Counted from the first letter of the stretch, positions 42,907-52,917 are shown. The stretch is DNA of 64,000 nt from an uncultured Rhodobacter sp. (GCA_945952585.1 CAMFII010000011.1:87992-151991); one strand, 5' to 3'. Made by a program: numbers and translations. Notes: generated from the letters alone by a model not told the origin.

Positions 42907-44877
42907 TCACTGGGCGATCCTCGTCACCCGCAGATAGTCGAACTCGGCCGTGAAGCCGGAGCCGCCCGTGGCCACCAGGCCGATCCTGGCGTCGTCGCCC
43001 AGCCGATGCTTCCATGTCGCGCCACGGTCCCAGGTCAGCCCGTCGCGGCTGGTGAACGCCGTGAAGAGCGTCTCGGGACCGCGCCGCTGCACGGCGATGC
43101 GAAGCCAGGTCCAATCCCGACCCGGCGGTCCGGCGATGCTGTTGCCATAGGTCGGGTATTTCTCGGGAACCGGCGAGACCCCGCGCCCGAACTCGGTCTG
43201 CCAGCTGGTCTTCACCCGCTTGACCACGAGCTTGATGAAATTGCCGCCGTCGCCAAGGACGGCGATCCCGGCCTCGAGCCCGTGCGGGCAACAGGCCGGA
43301 CCGCGCGACGCGAAACGAAGACGTGTCTCGATGAGGACATCGCCCGGTAGCAGCGTCCCGGCCAGAACTGGCACCGCATCGGGCGCCGTTCCGACCTTTC
43401 CCTCCCGCGTGCCGAGCCTGAGCACACCGTCCTTCAGCGACATTGCGCCTTCGCCCGAAGCCACCCAATCCGGCGGCAGCGCGGCGGAGTCGAACTCGTC
43501 CGACAGGGGCGAGAGGACCGGACCGGGTTGCGGCTCTTCGACCGGCACGGTCATGCGGGCCCGTGGGGCAAGTTGATCCGGACGGGCGGCCGGCACGGAT
43601 TCCGGGCCGTCCGAGGGGCCTGCGCCCCCGTTGACCACTGGCCAGCCCTTCACCCAGTCGAGCGCGTCCAGCATCGGCGTGCGCTTCGTGAACCCAACCA
43701 TTCCGGCAAAGTAGGGATCGGCTTCGTCAACCGCGTGGTACATCGTCCACCAGTCGCCGGCCCGGTCCTGAAAGACCGCGTTATGGCCCGGGCCGATCCA
43801 GCGGTTGCCGTTCTGCACCAGCACGGGCGTTCCTCCGACGGTTTCGTCCAGCAGCGATGCCCCCTGCCGGTCGATGAAGGGTCCCGTCGGGTTCGTCGAG
43901 CGGCCGACGACCACGCTGTATCCGGTCTGCGGCCCGTTGCAGCAGTTGGTCGCCGAGGCGAACAGGTAGTAGACGCCATCGACCTGTACGACCTCGGCCC
44001 CCTCGAAGCTCCAGCGGTTGCCGATGGTGATCGGGATGGCGCTGTCCGCCGGAGCGGTCAGGGCGCCGTCCTCTCCCACGAGAAGTTTCCGCCCCTCTAT
44101 CCCGCCCGAGGCGCCGCCATAGAAGATGTGATACTGGCCAGCCGCGTCGGAAAAGACTTCGGGGTCAATCGTCCAGAAACTGGTCTTGCAACTGCCTCCG
44201 GGACGGCGAGGCGGGACGAGGGGGGCATCCGCAGCCTTCCAGGGTCCCAGGGGCGTGTCACCGACGGCATAGCCGATGGACGAGCCCGGCTTGCAGTCCT
44301 TGCCGCTGCCCTGGTCCTCGACTGTCGCCGTCATCGTGTAGAACAGGTAGAAACGGCCGCCGATGCGCTCGACCTCGGGCGCCCAGAGGTCCGCCCCCGG
44401 CGCGAGCGCGGGCGGCAGCGGGGCGGTCGCCGTGGCGGGATCATCGTCGAAGGCGTCACCCGCATAGTCCCAGTGAACCAGATCGAGAGAGCGGAACATC
44501 GGGATCTGGTGCCACCCCAGGGTGCCATGCCAGCGTCGCCCGCCGCCCTGCGCGATTTCATCTGCGCGCAGCGGACCGCCGGTGCAGTAAAGGTACCAAT
44601 AAGGGTCGCCCTCCGGCCCCTCCAGCACATCCGGGTCCGAACAGTTCTCGACCTCCCCAAGGCTGGCGCTGACGAGCGGAAGCGGGTTCCTGTAGGTGTT
44701 CAGCGCCGGGGGGGCGTCGGCTTGGGCCGGCCAAGGGTTGGACAGGGCACAGAGGACAAGGATGGCCGCAGCCCGCCATGCTGCCCTTAGGCCAGGGCGC
44801 ATCGTCATTCCCGTTCGGGGTATTCTTGCGGCCGTGGCAATGGCCGGCGCGCTTTCGATAGGACGTGAACCTCTCAT
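42907..44877 (-). CDS. secreted glycoside hydrolase family 43-like protein with C-terminal DUF1349-like domain
   Basis: NTYRNPLPLVSASLGEVENCSDPDVLEGPEGDPYWYLYCTGG, DLWAPEVERIGGRFYLFYT, IGPGHNAVFQDRAGDWWTMYHAVD; start among MRGSRP (44877) or MTMRPGL (44808) uncertain. Confidence 0.85.
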   Translation of the reverse strand: MRGSRPIESAPAIATAARIPRTGMTMRPGLRAAWRAAAILVLCALSNPWPAQADAPPALNTYRNPLPLVSASLGEVENCSDPDVLEGPEGDPYWYLYCTGGPLRADEIAQGGGRRWHGTLGWHQIPMFRSLDLVHWDYAGDAFDDDPATATAPLPPALAPGADLWAPEVERIGGRFYLFYTMTATVEDQGSGKDCKPGSSIGYAVGDTPLGPWKAADAPLVPPRRPGGSCKTSFWTIDPEVFSDAAGQYHIFYGGASGGIEGRKLLVGEDGALTAPADSAIPITIGNRWSFEGAEVVQVDGVYYLFASATNCCNGPQTGYSVVVGRSTNPTGPFIDRQGASLLDETVGGTPVLVQNGNRWIGPGHNAVFQDRAGDWWTMYHAVDEADPYFAGMVGFTKRTPMLDALDWVKGWPVVNGGAGPSDGPESVPAARPDQLAPRARMTVPVEEPQPGPVLSPLSDEFDSAALPPDWVASGEGAMSLKDGVLRLGTREGKVGTAPDAVPVLAGTLLPGDVLIETRLRFASRGPACCPHGLEAGIAVLGDGGNFIKLVVKRVKTSWQTEFGRGVSPVPEKYPTYGNSIAGPPGRDWTWLRIAVQRRGPETLFTAFTSRDGLTWDRGATWKHRLGDDARIGLVATGGSGFTAEFDYLRVTRIAQ

Positions 44878-45227
44878 GCAGGTTCCCTCATGGTCTGGAC
44901 GGCAACGGGCCAGCACGGATGAGCTGCGAAGCAGGAAGGCTGCCACAGGTTTCGACCTTGCCCCGTTTGCCTGCCGGTATTGCCAACTTTCCGTCCGTAC
45001 CTCGTCGGAGCGTCCGCTGGTTTCAAAGCCCAGCCAATGAAGGCATATTTCGCCGCTGGCTTCCCTGCGGCAAGCGAAAAGCCGAACCGCGCGGACAGCC
45101 GATCTGCCATCGGCTGCGTGGACAGGCCCGCGCCGCAAAAATGGTCAATTCAAGATAAAAGATGCCGATAGGCAAGCTGCGGACCCGGCGCTAGGATCAT
45201 CCTGCTTCAGCTACAGGGGAGAAGATC

Positions 45228-46871
45228 TTGGTAAATGTAACGTTTGACAAACCACGCCGGCCGGCAATCTGCGCTTGGGCGCTGGCGGGGGTTCTCGTGG
45301 CGTCGGCGACGTCCGCCTGGGCAGAGGTTCCGGCCGCCGTCGTCGACTCCCTGGGCGCACCCGACAAGATTGAGACTGGCCTTGGGCCGCTCGAGTTCAA
45401 GGACGGGGTGCCCACCGAAGAGACTGCAAAGAAAGCCTTCGACTATCTGGACTTCAGCCAGGCGCTGAGCGTCTACAACAACAGCTTCCGCGGCGCCTCG
45501 GCCCTTGCGATCGTCAAGGGCTTCGAAGGCATCGGCGCAATGCCGGGCGATGTCGTCATCTTTGAAAAGTTCATGGATGCGAATTCGCTCTTCCTGACGG
45601 CCAATGCCGACACGGTCTATTACCTGACCGGCCTCGACCTGAGCAAAGGCCCGGTCGTGGTCGAACAGCCGCCGGGCGCGGTCGGCACGATCAACGACAT
45701 GTGGTTCTCGTGGATCATCGACATCGGCGGCCCGGGACCGGATCGCGGCCTTGGCGGCAAGTACCTGATTGTCGGTCCCGACTATGACGGTCCTCTGCCC
45801 GAAGGCGGCTACTTCATCGCCCATTCCAAGACCAACCTCGCGCTCTACGCGGCCCGGGCCTACCTCGTGGACGGCAAGCCCGAGCCGGCGGTCGAGAACA
45901 TCAAGAAGACGATGAAGGTCTATCCGTACCAGCCGGGCTCTTACGGGACCAGCATCGCGCAGGCGCTGGACGGAACCGTGCGGATCGCCGGCGAGCCGAA
46001 GATTCCGGAGACGAAGTTCATCGACGGCAGCGGCCTGAAGTTCAACACGATCCCGCCGAGCGACTACAGCTTCTTCGAGATGATCAACGAGAACGTGCAG
46101 AGCGAGCCGGCGACCAGCTACGACACCGAGCTGGCTGGCCAGCTCGCCGCGATCGGCATCGTGCATGGCAAGCCCTTCAAACCCGACGAGCGCATGAAGA
46201 AGATCCTGACCGACGCCGCCGCCTTCGGGCAGGCCACCGGTCGGGCGCTGAACTGGAATTACGCGCTGAAGCACCCGGACTGGGCCTATTACGAGGGCTC
46301 GCAATGGGGGTCGATGCTGTGGGAAGGCGGCGCGAACTTTGAAACCCCGCCGCCGCTGTTCGAGGAGGGGATGTTCAAGCCGCTGCCGCCGACCGGTGCG
46401 CGGACGCTCGATTCCCGGACGGCCTTCTACTACGGCTACACGCTCGACTCGCCGGGCATGATCATGCGTATCCCGGGCGTCGGCTCGCAGTACCTGATGA
46501 GCTTCGCGGATGCGGACGGAAAGCAGTTCGACGGTTCGAAGACCTACAAGGTCGTGCTGCCGCCGAAGATCCCGGCCGAAGCCTTCTGGTCGCTGACGCT
46601 CTACGACAACCAGACCCGGTCGATGCTGCAGACGCCGCAGAACTATCCCCGCGCCGGCAGCCAGGCCTACCCGTCCCCGGCCGCCGAAGCCGCTGCCGAT
46701 GGCACGACCACGATCTGGTTCGGCCCGAAGCAGCCCAAAGGGGTTGAGCGCGGCAACTGGATCCAGACCGACCCGGACAAGGGCTGGTTCACGATCCTGC
46801 GCCTCTACAGCCCGCTTCCGTCGTTCTTCGACAAGAGCTGGCGCATCGGCGAGATCGAAGAGGTCAAGTAA
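45228..46871 (+). CDS. secreted DUF1254/DUF1214 family protein
   Basis: LYDNQTRSMLQTPQNYPRAGSQ and FFDKSWRIGEIEEVK patterns; signal peptide. Confidence 0.88.
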   Translation: MVNVTFDKPRRPAICAWALAGVLVASATSAWAEVPAAVVDSLGAPDKIETGLGPLEFKDGVPTEETAKKAFDYLDFSQALSVYNNSFRGASALAIVKGFEGIGAMPGDVVIFEKFMDANSLFLTANADTVYYLTGLDLSKGPVVVEQPPGAVGTINDMWFSWIIDIGGPGPDRGLGGKYLIVGPDYDGPLPEGGYFIAHSKTNLALYAARAYLVDGKPEPAVENIKKTMKVYPYQPGSYGTSIAQALDGTVRIAGEPKIPETKFIDGSGLKFNTIPPSDYSFFEMINENVQSEPATSYDTELAGQLAAIGIVHGKPFKPDERMKKILTDAAAFGQATGRALNWNYALKHPDWAYYEGSQWGSMLWEGGANFETPPPLFEEGMFKPLPPTGARTLDSRTAFYYGYTLDSPGMIMRIPGVGSQYLMSFADADGKQFDGSKTYKVVLPPKIPAEAFWSLTLYDNQTRSMLQTPQNYPRAGSQAYPSPAAEAAADGTTTIWFGPKQPKGVERGNWIQTDPDKGWFTILRLYSPLPSFFDKSWRIGEIEEVK

Positions 46872-46921
46872 GCCGATCGCGCTTGTGGGGCAGGCGCCGC
46901 GTCTGCCCCCGCCAAGAAAGC

Positions 46922-46954
46922 AAAGACCGCTCCGTTTGACGGGGCGGTCTTTTC
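46922..46954 (+). terminator. rho-independent terminator after DUF1254 gene
   Basis: AAAGACCGC...GCGGTCTTTTCC with inner CCGT/ACGG. Confidence 0.8.
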
Positions 46955-46975
46955 CTTTGATCGCCGCTGGCCGGA

Positions 46976-47827
46976 TCAGGCAGACCAGGCCTTGGTCACC
47001 TGACGCTGTTCCCCCAGACCCTCGATGCCAAGCGTCATCACCTGTCCCGGCTTCAGATAGACCGGCTCGGGCTTCCGGCCCATGCCGACGCCGGGCGGGG
47101 TGCCGGTCGAGATGATGTCGCCGGGCTGCAGCGACATGAACTGGCTGATGTAATGGACCAGATGGCGCACGCCATAGACCATCGTCCTGGTCGAGCCGTC
47201 CTGGCATTTCTGGCCATCGACCTCGAGCCACATCCGCAGGTTCTGGGGATCGGGCACCTCGTCTGCCGTCACCAGCCACGGACCGGTCGGGCCGAAGGTG
47301 TCCGCCGACTTGCCCTTGACCCATTGCCCGGCGCGCTCGATCTGGAAGGCGCGCTCGGAGATGTCGTTGATGACGCAGTAGCCCGCGACATGGTCAAGCG
47401 CATCAGCCTCGTCGATATAGACGCCGCCCTTGCCGATGACCACGCCCAGCTCGACCTCCCAGTCGGTCTTGACCGAGTTGCGGGGGATGATGACGTCGTC
47501 ATTCGGCCCACAGATGGCGGAGGTGGCCTTCATGAACAGAACCGGCTCCGGCGGTACCGGCAGGTTCGACTCGGCCGCGTGGTCGGCGTAGTTCAGGCCG
47601 ACGCAGATGAACTTGCCCACGCGGCCCACGCAGGGACCGAGCCGCGGTGAGCCGGTGACGACCGGCAGGCTTTCCGGATTGATGGCCCGGATCCGCGCCA
47701 ACCCCTCGGGCGTCAGCGCCTCGCCGGAAATGTCCGGGACATGGGCGGACAGATCGCGCAGATGGCCGCGCGCGTCCAGAATCCCGGGTTTCTCAGCCCC
47801 GACGGGGCCATAGCGAAAGAGTTTCAT
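46976..47827 (-). CDS. fumarylacetoacetate hydrolase family protein (candidate 2,4-diketo-3-deoxy-L-fuconate hydrolase)
   Basis: FICVGLNYADHAAESNLPVPPEPVLFMKATSAICGPNDDVIIPR, DWEVELGVVIGKGG; specific function from context. Confidence 0.88.
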   Translation of the reverse strand: MKLFRYGPVGAEKPGILDARGHLRDLSAHVPDISGEALTPEGLARIRAINPESLPVVTGSPRLGPCVGRVGKFICVGLNYADHAAESNLPVPPEPVLFMKATSAICGPNDDVIIPRNSVKTDWEVELGVVIGKGGVYIDEADALDHVAGYCVINDISERAFQIERAGQWVKGKSADTFGPTGPWLVTADEVPDPQNLRMWLEVDGQKCQDGSTRTMVYGVRHLVHYISQFMSLQPGDIISTGTPPGVGMGRKPEPVYLKPGQVMTLGIEGLGEQRQVTKAWSA

Positions 47828-47835
47828 GCTTTACC

Positions 47836-48570
47836 TCAGGTATTGGTCCAGCCGCCGTCGATGGCGATGGCCTGGCCGGTGACAAAGGCACTTTCATCGC
47901 TTGCCAGGTAGACCGCAAGGGCGGCGATTTCTTCTGCCCGACCCAGCCGGCCCATGGGCTGGCGGGCGACGAAGGCCTTGTGCGCCGCCTCGTAATCGCC
48001 GGTCGCGGCAAGGCGGCCGCGCAGCGACGGGCTGTCCACGGTGCCGGGGCAGATCGCATTGCAGCGGATACCGCGGGTAACGAAATCCGCGGCAACCGAC
48101 TTCGTCAGCCCGATGGTCGCGGCCTTCGTCATCCCGTAGACGAAACGGTTCGGCGCCGCGATCAGTGAAGACACAGCCGAAGCGATGTTGATGATCGACC
48201 CGCCACCGTTGTCCAGCATCGCCGGCAGGAACGCCTTGGTCACGCGATAGAGCGCCCGGGTGTTGAGGTTGATCGAGAAATCGAAGGCGGCATCGTCGCA
48301 ATCGAGGATCGTGCCGCTGTGAACGAAGCCTGCGCAGTTGAACAGGATGTCGACCGCGCCGATCCGCGCCGCCATCGCGGCAACCGCCGTGGCATCGGTC
48401 ACGTCGAAGGCATGCGTCTCGATCCCATCCTCCTTCAACGGGCGAAGCGCCTCCGCCGAGAGGTCGGTCGCGATCACCCGCGCGCCTTCCGCCGCGAAGG
48501 CCTGGACGGTCGCAAGCCCGATCCCGGCGCCCGACGCGGTGCAAAAAGCGGTTTTTCCCTTCAGTCTCAC
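47836..48570 (-). CDS. SDR family oxidoreductase (candidate 2-keto-3-deoxy-L-fuconate dehydrogenase)
   Basis: TASGAGIGLATVQAFAAEGARVIATD, NIASAVSSL, YGMTKAATIGLTKSVA; specific function from context. Confidence 0.9.
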   Translation of the reverse strand: MRLKGKTAFCTASGAGIGLATVQAFAAEGARVIATDLSAEALRPLKEDGIETHAFDVTDATAVAAMAARIGAVDILFNCAGFVHSGTILDCDDAAFDFSINLNTRALYRVTKAFLPAMLDNGGGSIINIASAVSSLIAAPNRFVYGMTKAATIGLTKSVAADFVTRGIRCNAICPGTVDSPSLRGRLAATGDYEAAHKAFVARQPMGRLGRAEEIAALAVYLASDESAFVTGQAIAIDGGWTNT

Positions 48571-48580
48571 GGCGTTCTCC

Positions 48581-50119
48581 CTACATCACCGCACCCATGG
48601 CCCAGGGCACGAATTCCGCGCCGCCGAAGCCGAGCTCTTCCGATTTTGTCTTTTCCCCCGAGGCGACCCGAAGGAAAAGTTCAAATATTTCCTGCCCCTT
48701 CGCCTCGATGCTCACGCCATCTGTGATGATGTCGCCGCAATTGATGTCCATGTCTTCGGACATGCGGGCATACATTTCGGAATTGGTGGCAAGCTTGATG
48801 CAGGGCGTGGGCTTGTAGCCCGATACGGATCCGCGCCCGGTGGTAAAGGCGATCAGGTTTGCGCCGGAGGCAATCTGGCCAGTCACCGAGGTCGGATCGT
48901 AACCGGGGCTGTCCATGAAGACGAAGCCGCGCTCGGTGATCGGCTCGGCGAATTTGTAGACCTGCGTCAGCGGCGCGGCGCCCCCCTTGGCGACGGCGCC
49001 AAGGGACTTTTCGAGAATGGTCGTCAACCCGCCTTTCTTGTTGCCAGGCGAGGGGTTGTTGTCCATTTCTCCACCGTTGCGCGAAGTATATTCTTCCCAC
49101 CAGCGGATGCGGTCGACGATCTTCTGGCCGACTTCGGGCGTCACGGCGCGCCGGGTCAGGAGATGTTCGGCGCCATAGATCTCGGAGGTTTCCGACAGGA
49201 TCGTCGTGCCGCCATGGGCAACTAGAAGGTCCGAGGCATAGCCCAAAGCCGGGTTGGCGGTAATCCCGGAATATCCATCAGAACCACCGCATTGCAGGCC
49301 GATCATCAAGTGCTCCAGCCCTGCGGGGCTGCGGACGGCCTTGTTGGCGTCTTCCGCCATCTCGCGCAGGATCGAGAGCCCGCGTTCAATGGTCTTCCGC
49401 GTGCCGCCGGTCTGCTGGATGGTCATGTAACGGAAGGTGCCCGTCTCTTTCATCCGGGCGCGGCCGACGAGATCGGGGATCTGCATGACCTCGCAGCCCA
49501 GACCGACCAGCAGGATCGCCGCGAAGTTCGGATTGCGGGCATAACCGGCGAGGGTGCGGAACAACGTGTCATAGCCCTCGTCCTTGCCCGACATGCCGCA
49601 GCCGGTACCGTGGACGATCGGCACGACGCCATCGACATTCGGATAGTCAGCCAGCCAGCCTTCGCGCTCCACGGCCTCGGCGATGAAGCGGGCGACCGAG
49701 CCCGAGCAGTTCACCGAGGTCAGGATGCCGATGTAGTTGCGGGTGCCCACCGAGCCGTCGGGGCGATGGTAGCCCAGGAAGGTCCGCGTCTCGGTCGGCT
49801 TGGGCAGGGGGCGAACCTCGGTCGAAAAGGCGAAGTCCTGCTCGTGCATCCCCATGCCAAGGTTGTGGCTATGGACATGCTCGCCCGCCGCGATCGGCCG
49901 GGTGGCGACTCCGATGATCTGACCATAGCGCAGGACATTCTCGCCTTCGGCGATCGGCCGAGTGGCGATCTTGTGCCCGCGCGAGATCGGTCCGGCCAGC
50001 GGCGCGCCGACCTCGTCAACCGTCACGCCCGAGCCCAGATCTCGCAGCGCGATCACCACGTTGTCCTCGGGAGAAAGCCGGATTATGTCAGATGAAACAG
50101 GGGACGCGGTGAGGGTCAT
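48581..50119 (-). CDS. UxaA family (altronate/galactarate-type) dehydratase, candidate L-fuconate dehydratase
   Basis: N-terminal SAF domain plus GYHRPDGSVGTRNYIGILTSVNCSGSV and LQCGGSDGYSGITANPALGYASDLLVAHGGTTILSETSEIYGAE. Confidence 0.92.
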   Translation of the reverse strand: MTLTASPVSSDIIRLSPEDNVVIALRDLGSGVTVDEVGAPLAGPISRGHKIATRPIAEGENVLRYGQIIGVATRPIAAGEHVHSHNLGMGMHEQDFAFSTEVRPLPKPTETRTFLGYHRPDGSVGTRNYIGILTSVNCSGSVARFIAEAVEREGWLADYPNVDGVVPIVHGTGCGMSGKDEGYDTLFRTLAGYARNPNFAAILLVGLGCEVMQIPDLVGRARMKETGTFRYMTIQQTGGTRKTIERGLSILREMAEDANKAVRSPAGLEHLMIGLQCGGSDGYSGITANPALGYASDLLVAHGGTTILSETSEIYGAEHLLTRRAVTPEVGQKIVDRIRWWEEYTSRNGGEMDNNPSPGNKKGGLTTILEKSLGAVAKGGAAPLTQVYKFAEPITERGFVFMDSPGYDPTSVTGQIASGANLIAFTTGRGSVSGYKPTPCIKLATNSEMYARMSEDMDINCGDIITDGVSIEAKGQEIFELFLRVASGEKTKSEELGFGGAEFVPWAMGAVM

Positions 50120-50189
50120 CTTCGGTTTGTCCCGGGAGTTTGGGCCAGTCCTGACGCGGCGGCGGGGCTTGACAGAAGGGGCCGAGGGG

Positions 50190-50208
50190 CTAACATGTTA
50201 GCATGCTA
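50190..50208 (+). promoter_or_regulatory. putative GntR operator CTAACATGTTAGCATGCTA overlapping gntR start
   Basis: Contains palindromes GCTAACATGTTAGC (50189-50202) and TAGCATGCTA (50199-50208); similar sites at 52831 and 60741. Confidence 0.7.
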
Positions 50209-50949
50209 CCCGTGAATGATCCTGAGACGCAAGAGGCAATCCCGCCGGAAGCGTTGCTGACGCCCCTGTCGGCCTTCGAGGGCTCACTGGGCCAGAAAGT
50301 CTATCTGTCGCTCAAGCAGGCCATCATAGCGCTGGTGTTCAGGCCCGGCGAGGCGCTGCGCAAGCCCGAAATCTGTGACCGTCTGGGGGTGTCGCGCTCC
50401 CCGGTCTCCGAGGCGGTGGCGCGGCTGGCGGGCGAGGGATTGGTCGAGGTCGTCCCGCAAGCCGGGACCTTCGTTGCCCGTTTTTCCATGCAGGAAATCC
50501 GCGAGGGCGCCTTCCTGCGCGAGGCGCTGGAGCTTGCCGCGGTCGAGATGGTCGCCAAGACCATCACCGACGAACAGATTGCGCTGTTGAAGCGGAACCT
50601 GCGGGTGCAGGAGGTGCTGGTCGCCGACGGGGATCAGGCCGGTTTCTACGAGATGGACAGCCAGATGCATGAGCTGATCCTGTCCTTCACCGGCTATCGC
50701 CGTCTGGCGCCCATCGCCGAAACCCTGTGGGTTCAGGTCAACCGGGCCCGCCAGCTGGTCCTGCCGCGTCCGGGCCGGTTGCAGGCGACGATCAAGGAAC
50801 ACAAGGCGATCATCGCGGCACTCGAGGCGCGCGAGCCCTATGGCGCCCGCGCGGCGACGCGGACGCACCTGCGCCAGCTCATCAGCCTGCTGGAAGAGAC
50901 GGCGAAGCAGAAGCCCGAGTTGTTCGCCGATCCGGTTCAGAAGCCGTAG
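50203..50949 (+). CDS. GntR family transcriptional regulator (FCD subfamily)
   Basis: wHTH ALRKPEICDRLGVSRSPVSEAVARLAGEGLVEVVPQAGTFVARFS plus helical FCD domain. Confidence 0.93.
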   Translation: MLPVNDPETQEAIPPEALLTPLSAFEGSLGQKVYLSLKQAIIALVFRPGEALRKPEICDRLGVSRSPVSEAVARLAGEGLVEVVPQAGTFVARFSMQEIREGAFLREALELAAVEMVAKTITDEQIALLKRNLRVQEVLVADGDQAGFYEMDSQMHELILSFTGYRRLAPIAETLWVQVNRARQLVLPRPGRLQATIKEHKAIIAALEAREPYGARAATRTHLRQLISLLEETAKQKPELFADPVQKP

Positions 50950-51776
50950 AACTCGGCTGCGGTTCCGCCAAAGATCCGGTCCCGCGCCGACTGGGGCAGA
51001 TGCGCCGTCAGCTCCAGCGCCGCCTGGCGCCACCCGGCATAGCTGGAGGCCAGCAGGCAGACCGGCCAGTCTGATCCCCACATCACCCGCTCCGGTCCGA
51101 AAACCGAAATGATGTGATCCACATAGGGCTTGAGGTCCTGCACCGTCCAGTCGGGCCGCGCCTCGGTGACCAGTGCCGAGAACTTGCAGAAGGCCGCGGT
51201 TTCCCCGGCAAGGCGGGCCATCCCATCGGCCCAGTCGGCAAAGGCCGCGGGGGAGGTGTCGCGGATCTGCGGTTTCATGCAGTGGTCGATCACCACGCGC
51301 ATCTCCGGGTAACGCCGGAGTAGGGCCAGGAAATGCCCGAGATGGCGCGGAAAGCCGAGCGCGTCGAAGGTCAGGCCGTTCTCGATCACGGCACGATAGC
51401 CCCACTGAACTTCGTCCCGGTGCATCCAGGCGTCGTCGGGCAAGTCCTGGATCATCGGGCGCACGCCCCTGAACTTCGGATGCCCGGCCAGTCGCCGCAG
51501 CACGGCCGCGTCGCCGGGGCGGTCGAAATCCACCCAGCCGACCACGCCCGCGACCGTGTCGCCTGCATCGGCGAGACCCAGCATGTACTCGGTCTCGTCC
51601 ACCGTCGGGGCCGCCTGCACCAGGACCGTCCGCTCCACCCCGGCCTGGGCCAGCAGCGGCGCAAGGTCGGCGGGGCCCCAGACCCGGTTGAGCGTGGCGT
51701 TGTCCTTGGGCATCCAGCCGTAATCGCCGCGGCCGGGGTTCCAGAAATGCTGATGGGCGTCGATCTGCATGGTCAT
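50937..51776 (-). CDS. amidohydrolase family 2 (candidate L-fucono-lactonase)
   Basis: MQIDAHQHFWNPGRGDYGWM, HCMKPQI, MWGSDWPVC. Confidence 0.9.
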   Translation of the reverse strand: MTMQIDAHQHFWNPGRGDYGWMPKDNATLNRVWGPADLAPLLAQAGVERTVLVQAAPTVDETEYMLGLADAGDTVAGVVGWVDFDRPGDAAVLRRLAGHPKFRGVRPMIQDLPDDAWMHRDEVQWGYRAVIENGLTFDALGFPRHLGHFLALLRRYPEMRVVIDHCMKPQIRDTSPAAFADWADGMARLAGETAAFCKFSALVTEARPDWTVQDLKPYVDHIISVFGPERVMWGSDWPVCLLASSYAGWRQAALELTAHLPQSARDRIFGGTAAEFYGF

Positions 51777-51782
51777 GCCCGC

Positions 51783-52811
51783 TCAGACCGGCGCATCGGG
51801 ATGGAGCAGCCCCGCCGCGCGGAAGTCGGCCCACAGCGCCTCGGGAAGGGTGGCCCGGGCAGCGGCGGCATTGCTTTCGACCTCGGCCACCGCCTGCCCG
51901 CCAGGAATGACCGAGACGACAGCGGGATGACGCAGAGGGAACTGGAAGGCCGCGTCGATCATCCGCACGTTGTGGCGGGTGCAGATCTCCTGGATCCGGG
52001 TGACCCGCTCCAGCACCCAGTCGGGGGCGGGGGCGTATTTGTAGAAGGCGCCGGGACGTGGTCCGGTGGCAAGGACGCCGGAATTGTAGGGCGCGCCGAT
52101 GACCACGCCGATGCCGCGCGACTGGGCCAGCGGCAGGAAGCTGTCGAGCGAGGTCTGGTCGAGAAGCGTGTAGGGGCCGGCGAGCAGGAAGATATCGAAA
52201 TCGCCGCGCTCGGCCAGCGTCTGGCACGGTTCCCATTCGTTCACGCCCGCGCCGAAGGCCTTGATCACGCCTTCGTCCCGCAGACGTATCAGCGCGCGAT
52301 AGCCGCCAGACAGGAATTCCTCGATGCGGGCATCCATCTTGTCCTTGCCGCCCTGCGAGTAGATGTCGAGGTCGTGGGCATAAAGGATGTCGACCCGGTC
52401 GAGGCCGAGCCGCTCCAGGCTGATCTCAAAGCTCTTCAGCACGCCGTCATAGCTGTAGTCGAAGACCTCCTTGCGGGCGGGCACGTCAAAGAACTTGCCG
52501 ATGGCGTCGGGTTTTTCGCCGGGGGCGCAGGTGCGCAGCAGGCGTCCGACCTTGGTCGACAGCACATATTCGTCGCGCGGCTTGGTCCGCAGAAAGCGGT
52601 TGAGGCGCGTCTCGGACAGGCCCATGCCGTAAAGCGGCGCCGTGTCGAAATAGCGGATGCCTGCATCCCAGGCGCGGGCGAGGATCTCGTCCGCGGCCTC
52701 GTCGGAGATGGCGCGGTACAGGTTTCCGATGGGGGCGGTACCGAATCCGAGCGTGGTGAAGCTCAGCCCGCCATTCCCGATCCGGTCCCAGTGTCGTGTC
52801 GTCAAAGCCAT
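51783..52811 (-). CDS. aldo/keto reductase (candidate L-fucose/D-threo-aldose 1-dehydrogenase)
   Basis: GLGFGTAPIGNLYRAISDEAADEIL-like start, IRYFDTAPLYGMGLSETRLNRFL, VDILYAHDLD. Confidence 0.9.
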   Translation of the reverse strand: MALTTRHWDRIGNGGLSFTTLGFGTAPIGNLYRAISDEAADEILARAWDAGIRYFDTAPLYGMGLSETRLNRFLRTKPRDEYVLSTKVGRLLRTCAPGEKPDAIGKFFDVPARKEVFDYSYDGVLKSFEISLERLGLDRVDILYAHDLDIYSQGGKDKMDARIEEFLSGGYRALIRLRDEGVIKAFGAGVNEWEPCQTLAERGDFDIFLLAGPYTLLDQTSLDSFLPLAQSRGIGVVIGAPYNSGVLATGPRPGAFYKYAPAPDWVLERVTRIQEICTRHNVRMIDAAFQFPLRHPAVVSVIPGGQAVAEVESNAAAARATLPEALWADFRAAGLLHPDAPV

Positions 52812-52830
52812 GAAGTCCTCCCTGATCGAC

Positions 52831-52849
52831 TGACATGCTAGTATGATTT
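52831..52849 (-). promoter_or_regulatory. putative GntR operator (RC AAATCATACTAGCATGTCA)
   Basis: Between divergent AKR and SgcQ/BtpA genes; similar to sites at 50190 and 60741. Confidence 0.6.
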
Positions 52850-52917
52850 CGCTTGGTGTGCACCCGCTTCGCGTCTAGTCTCGACAGGAAGAGGGCTGCG
52901 GCTCCGGGGGAGGAAAA

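Noticed and set aside
45207-47324. 705-aa minus-strand ORF opposite the DUF1254 gene
   Set aside because: Overlaps a plus-strand gene with signal peptide, domain motifs and a terminator, and runs through that terminator; shadow ORF.
50284-52236. 650-aa minus-strand ORF covering gntR, amidohydrolase and AKR genes
   Set aside because: Conflicts with three well-supported genes; Arg/Gly/Pro-rich shadow translation.
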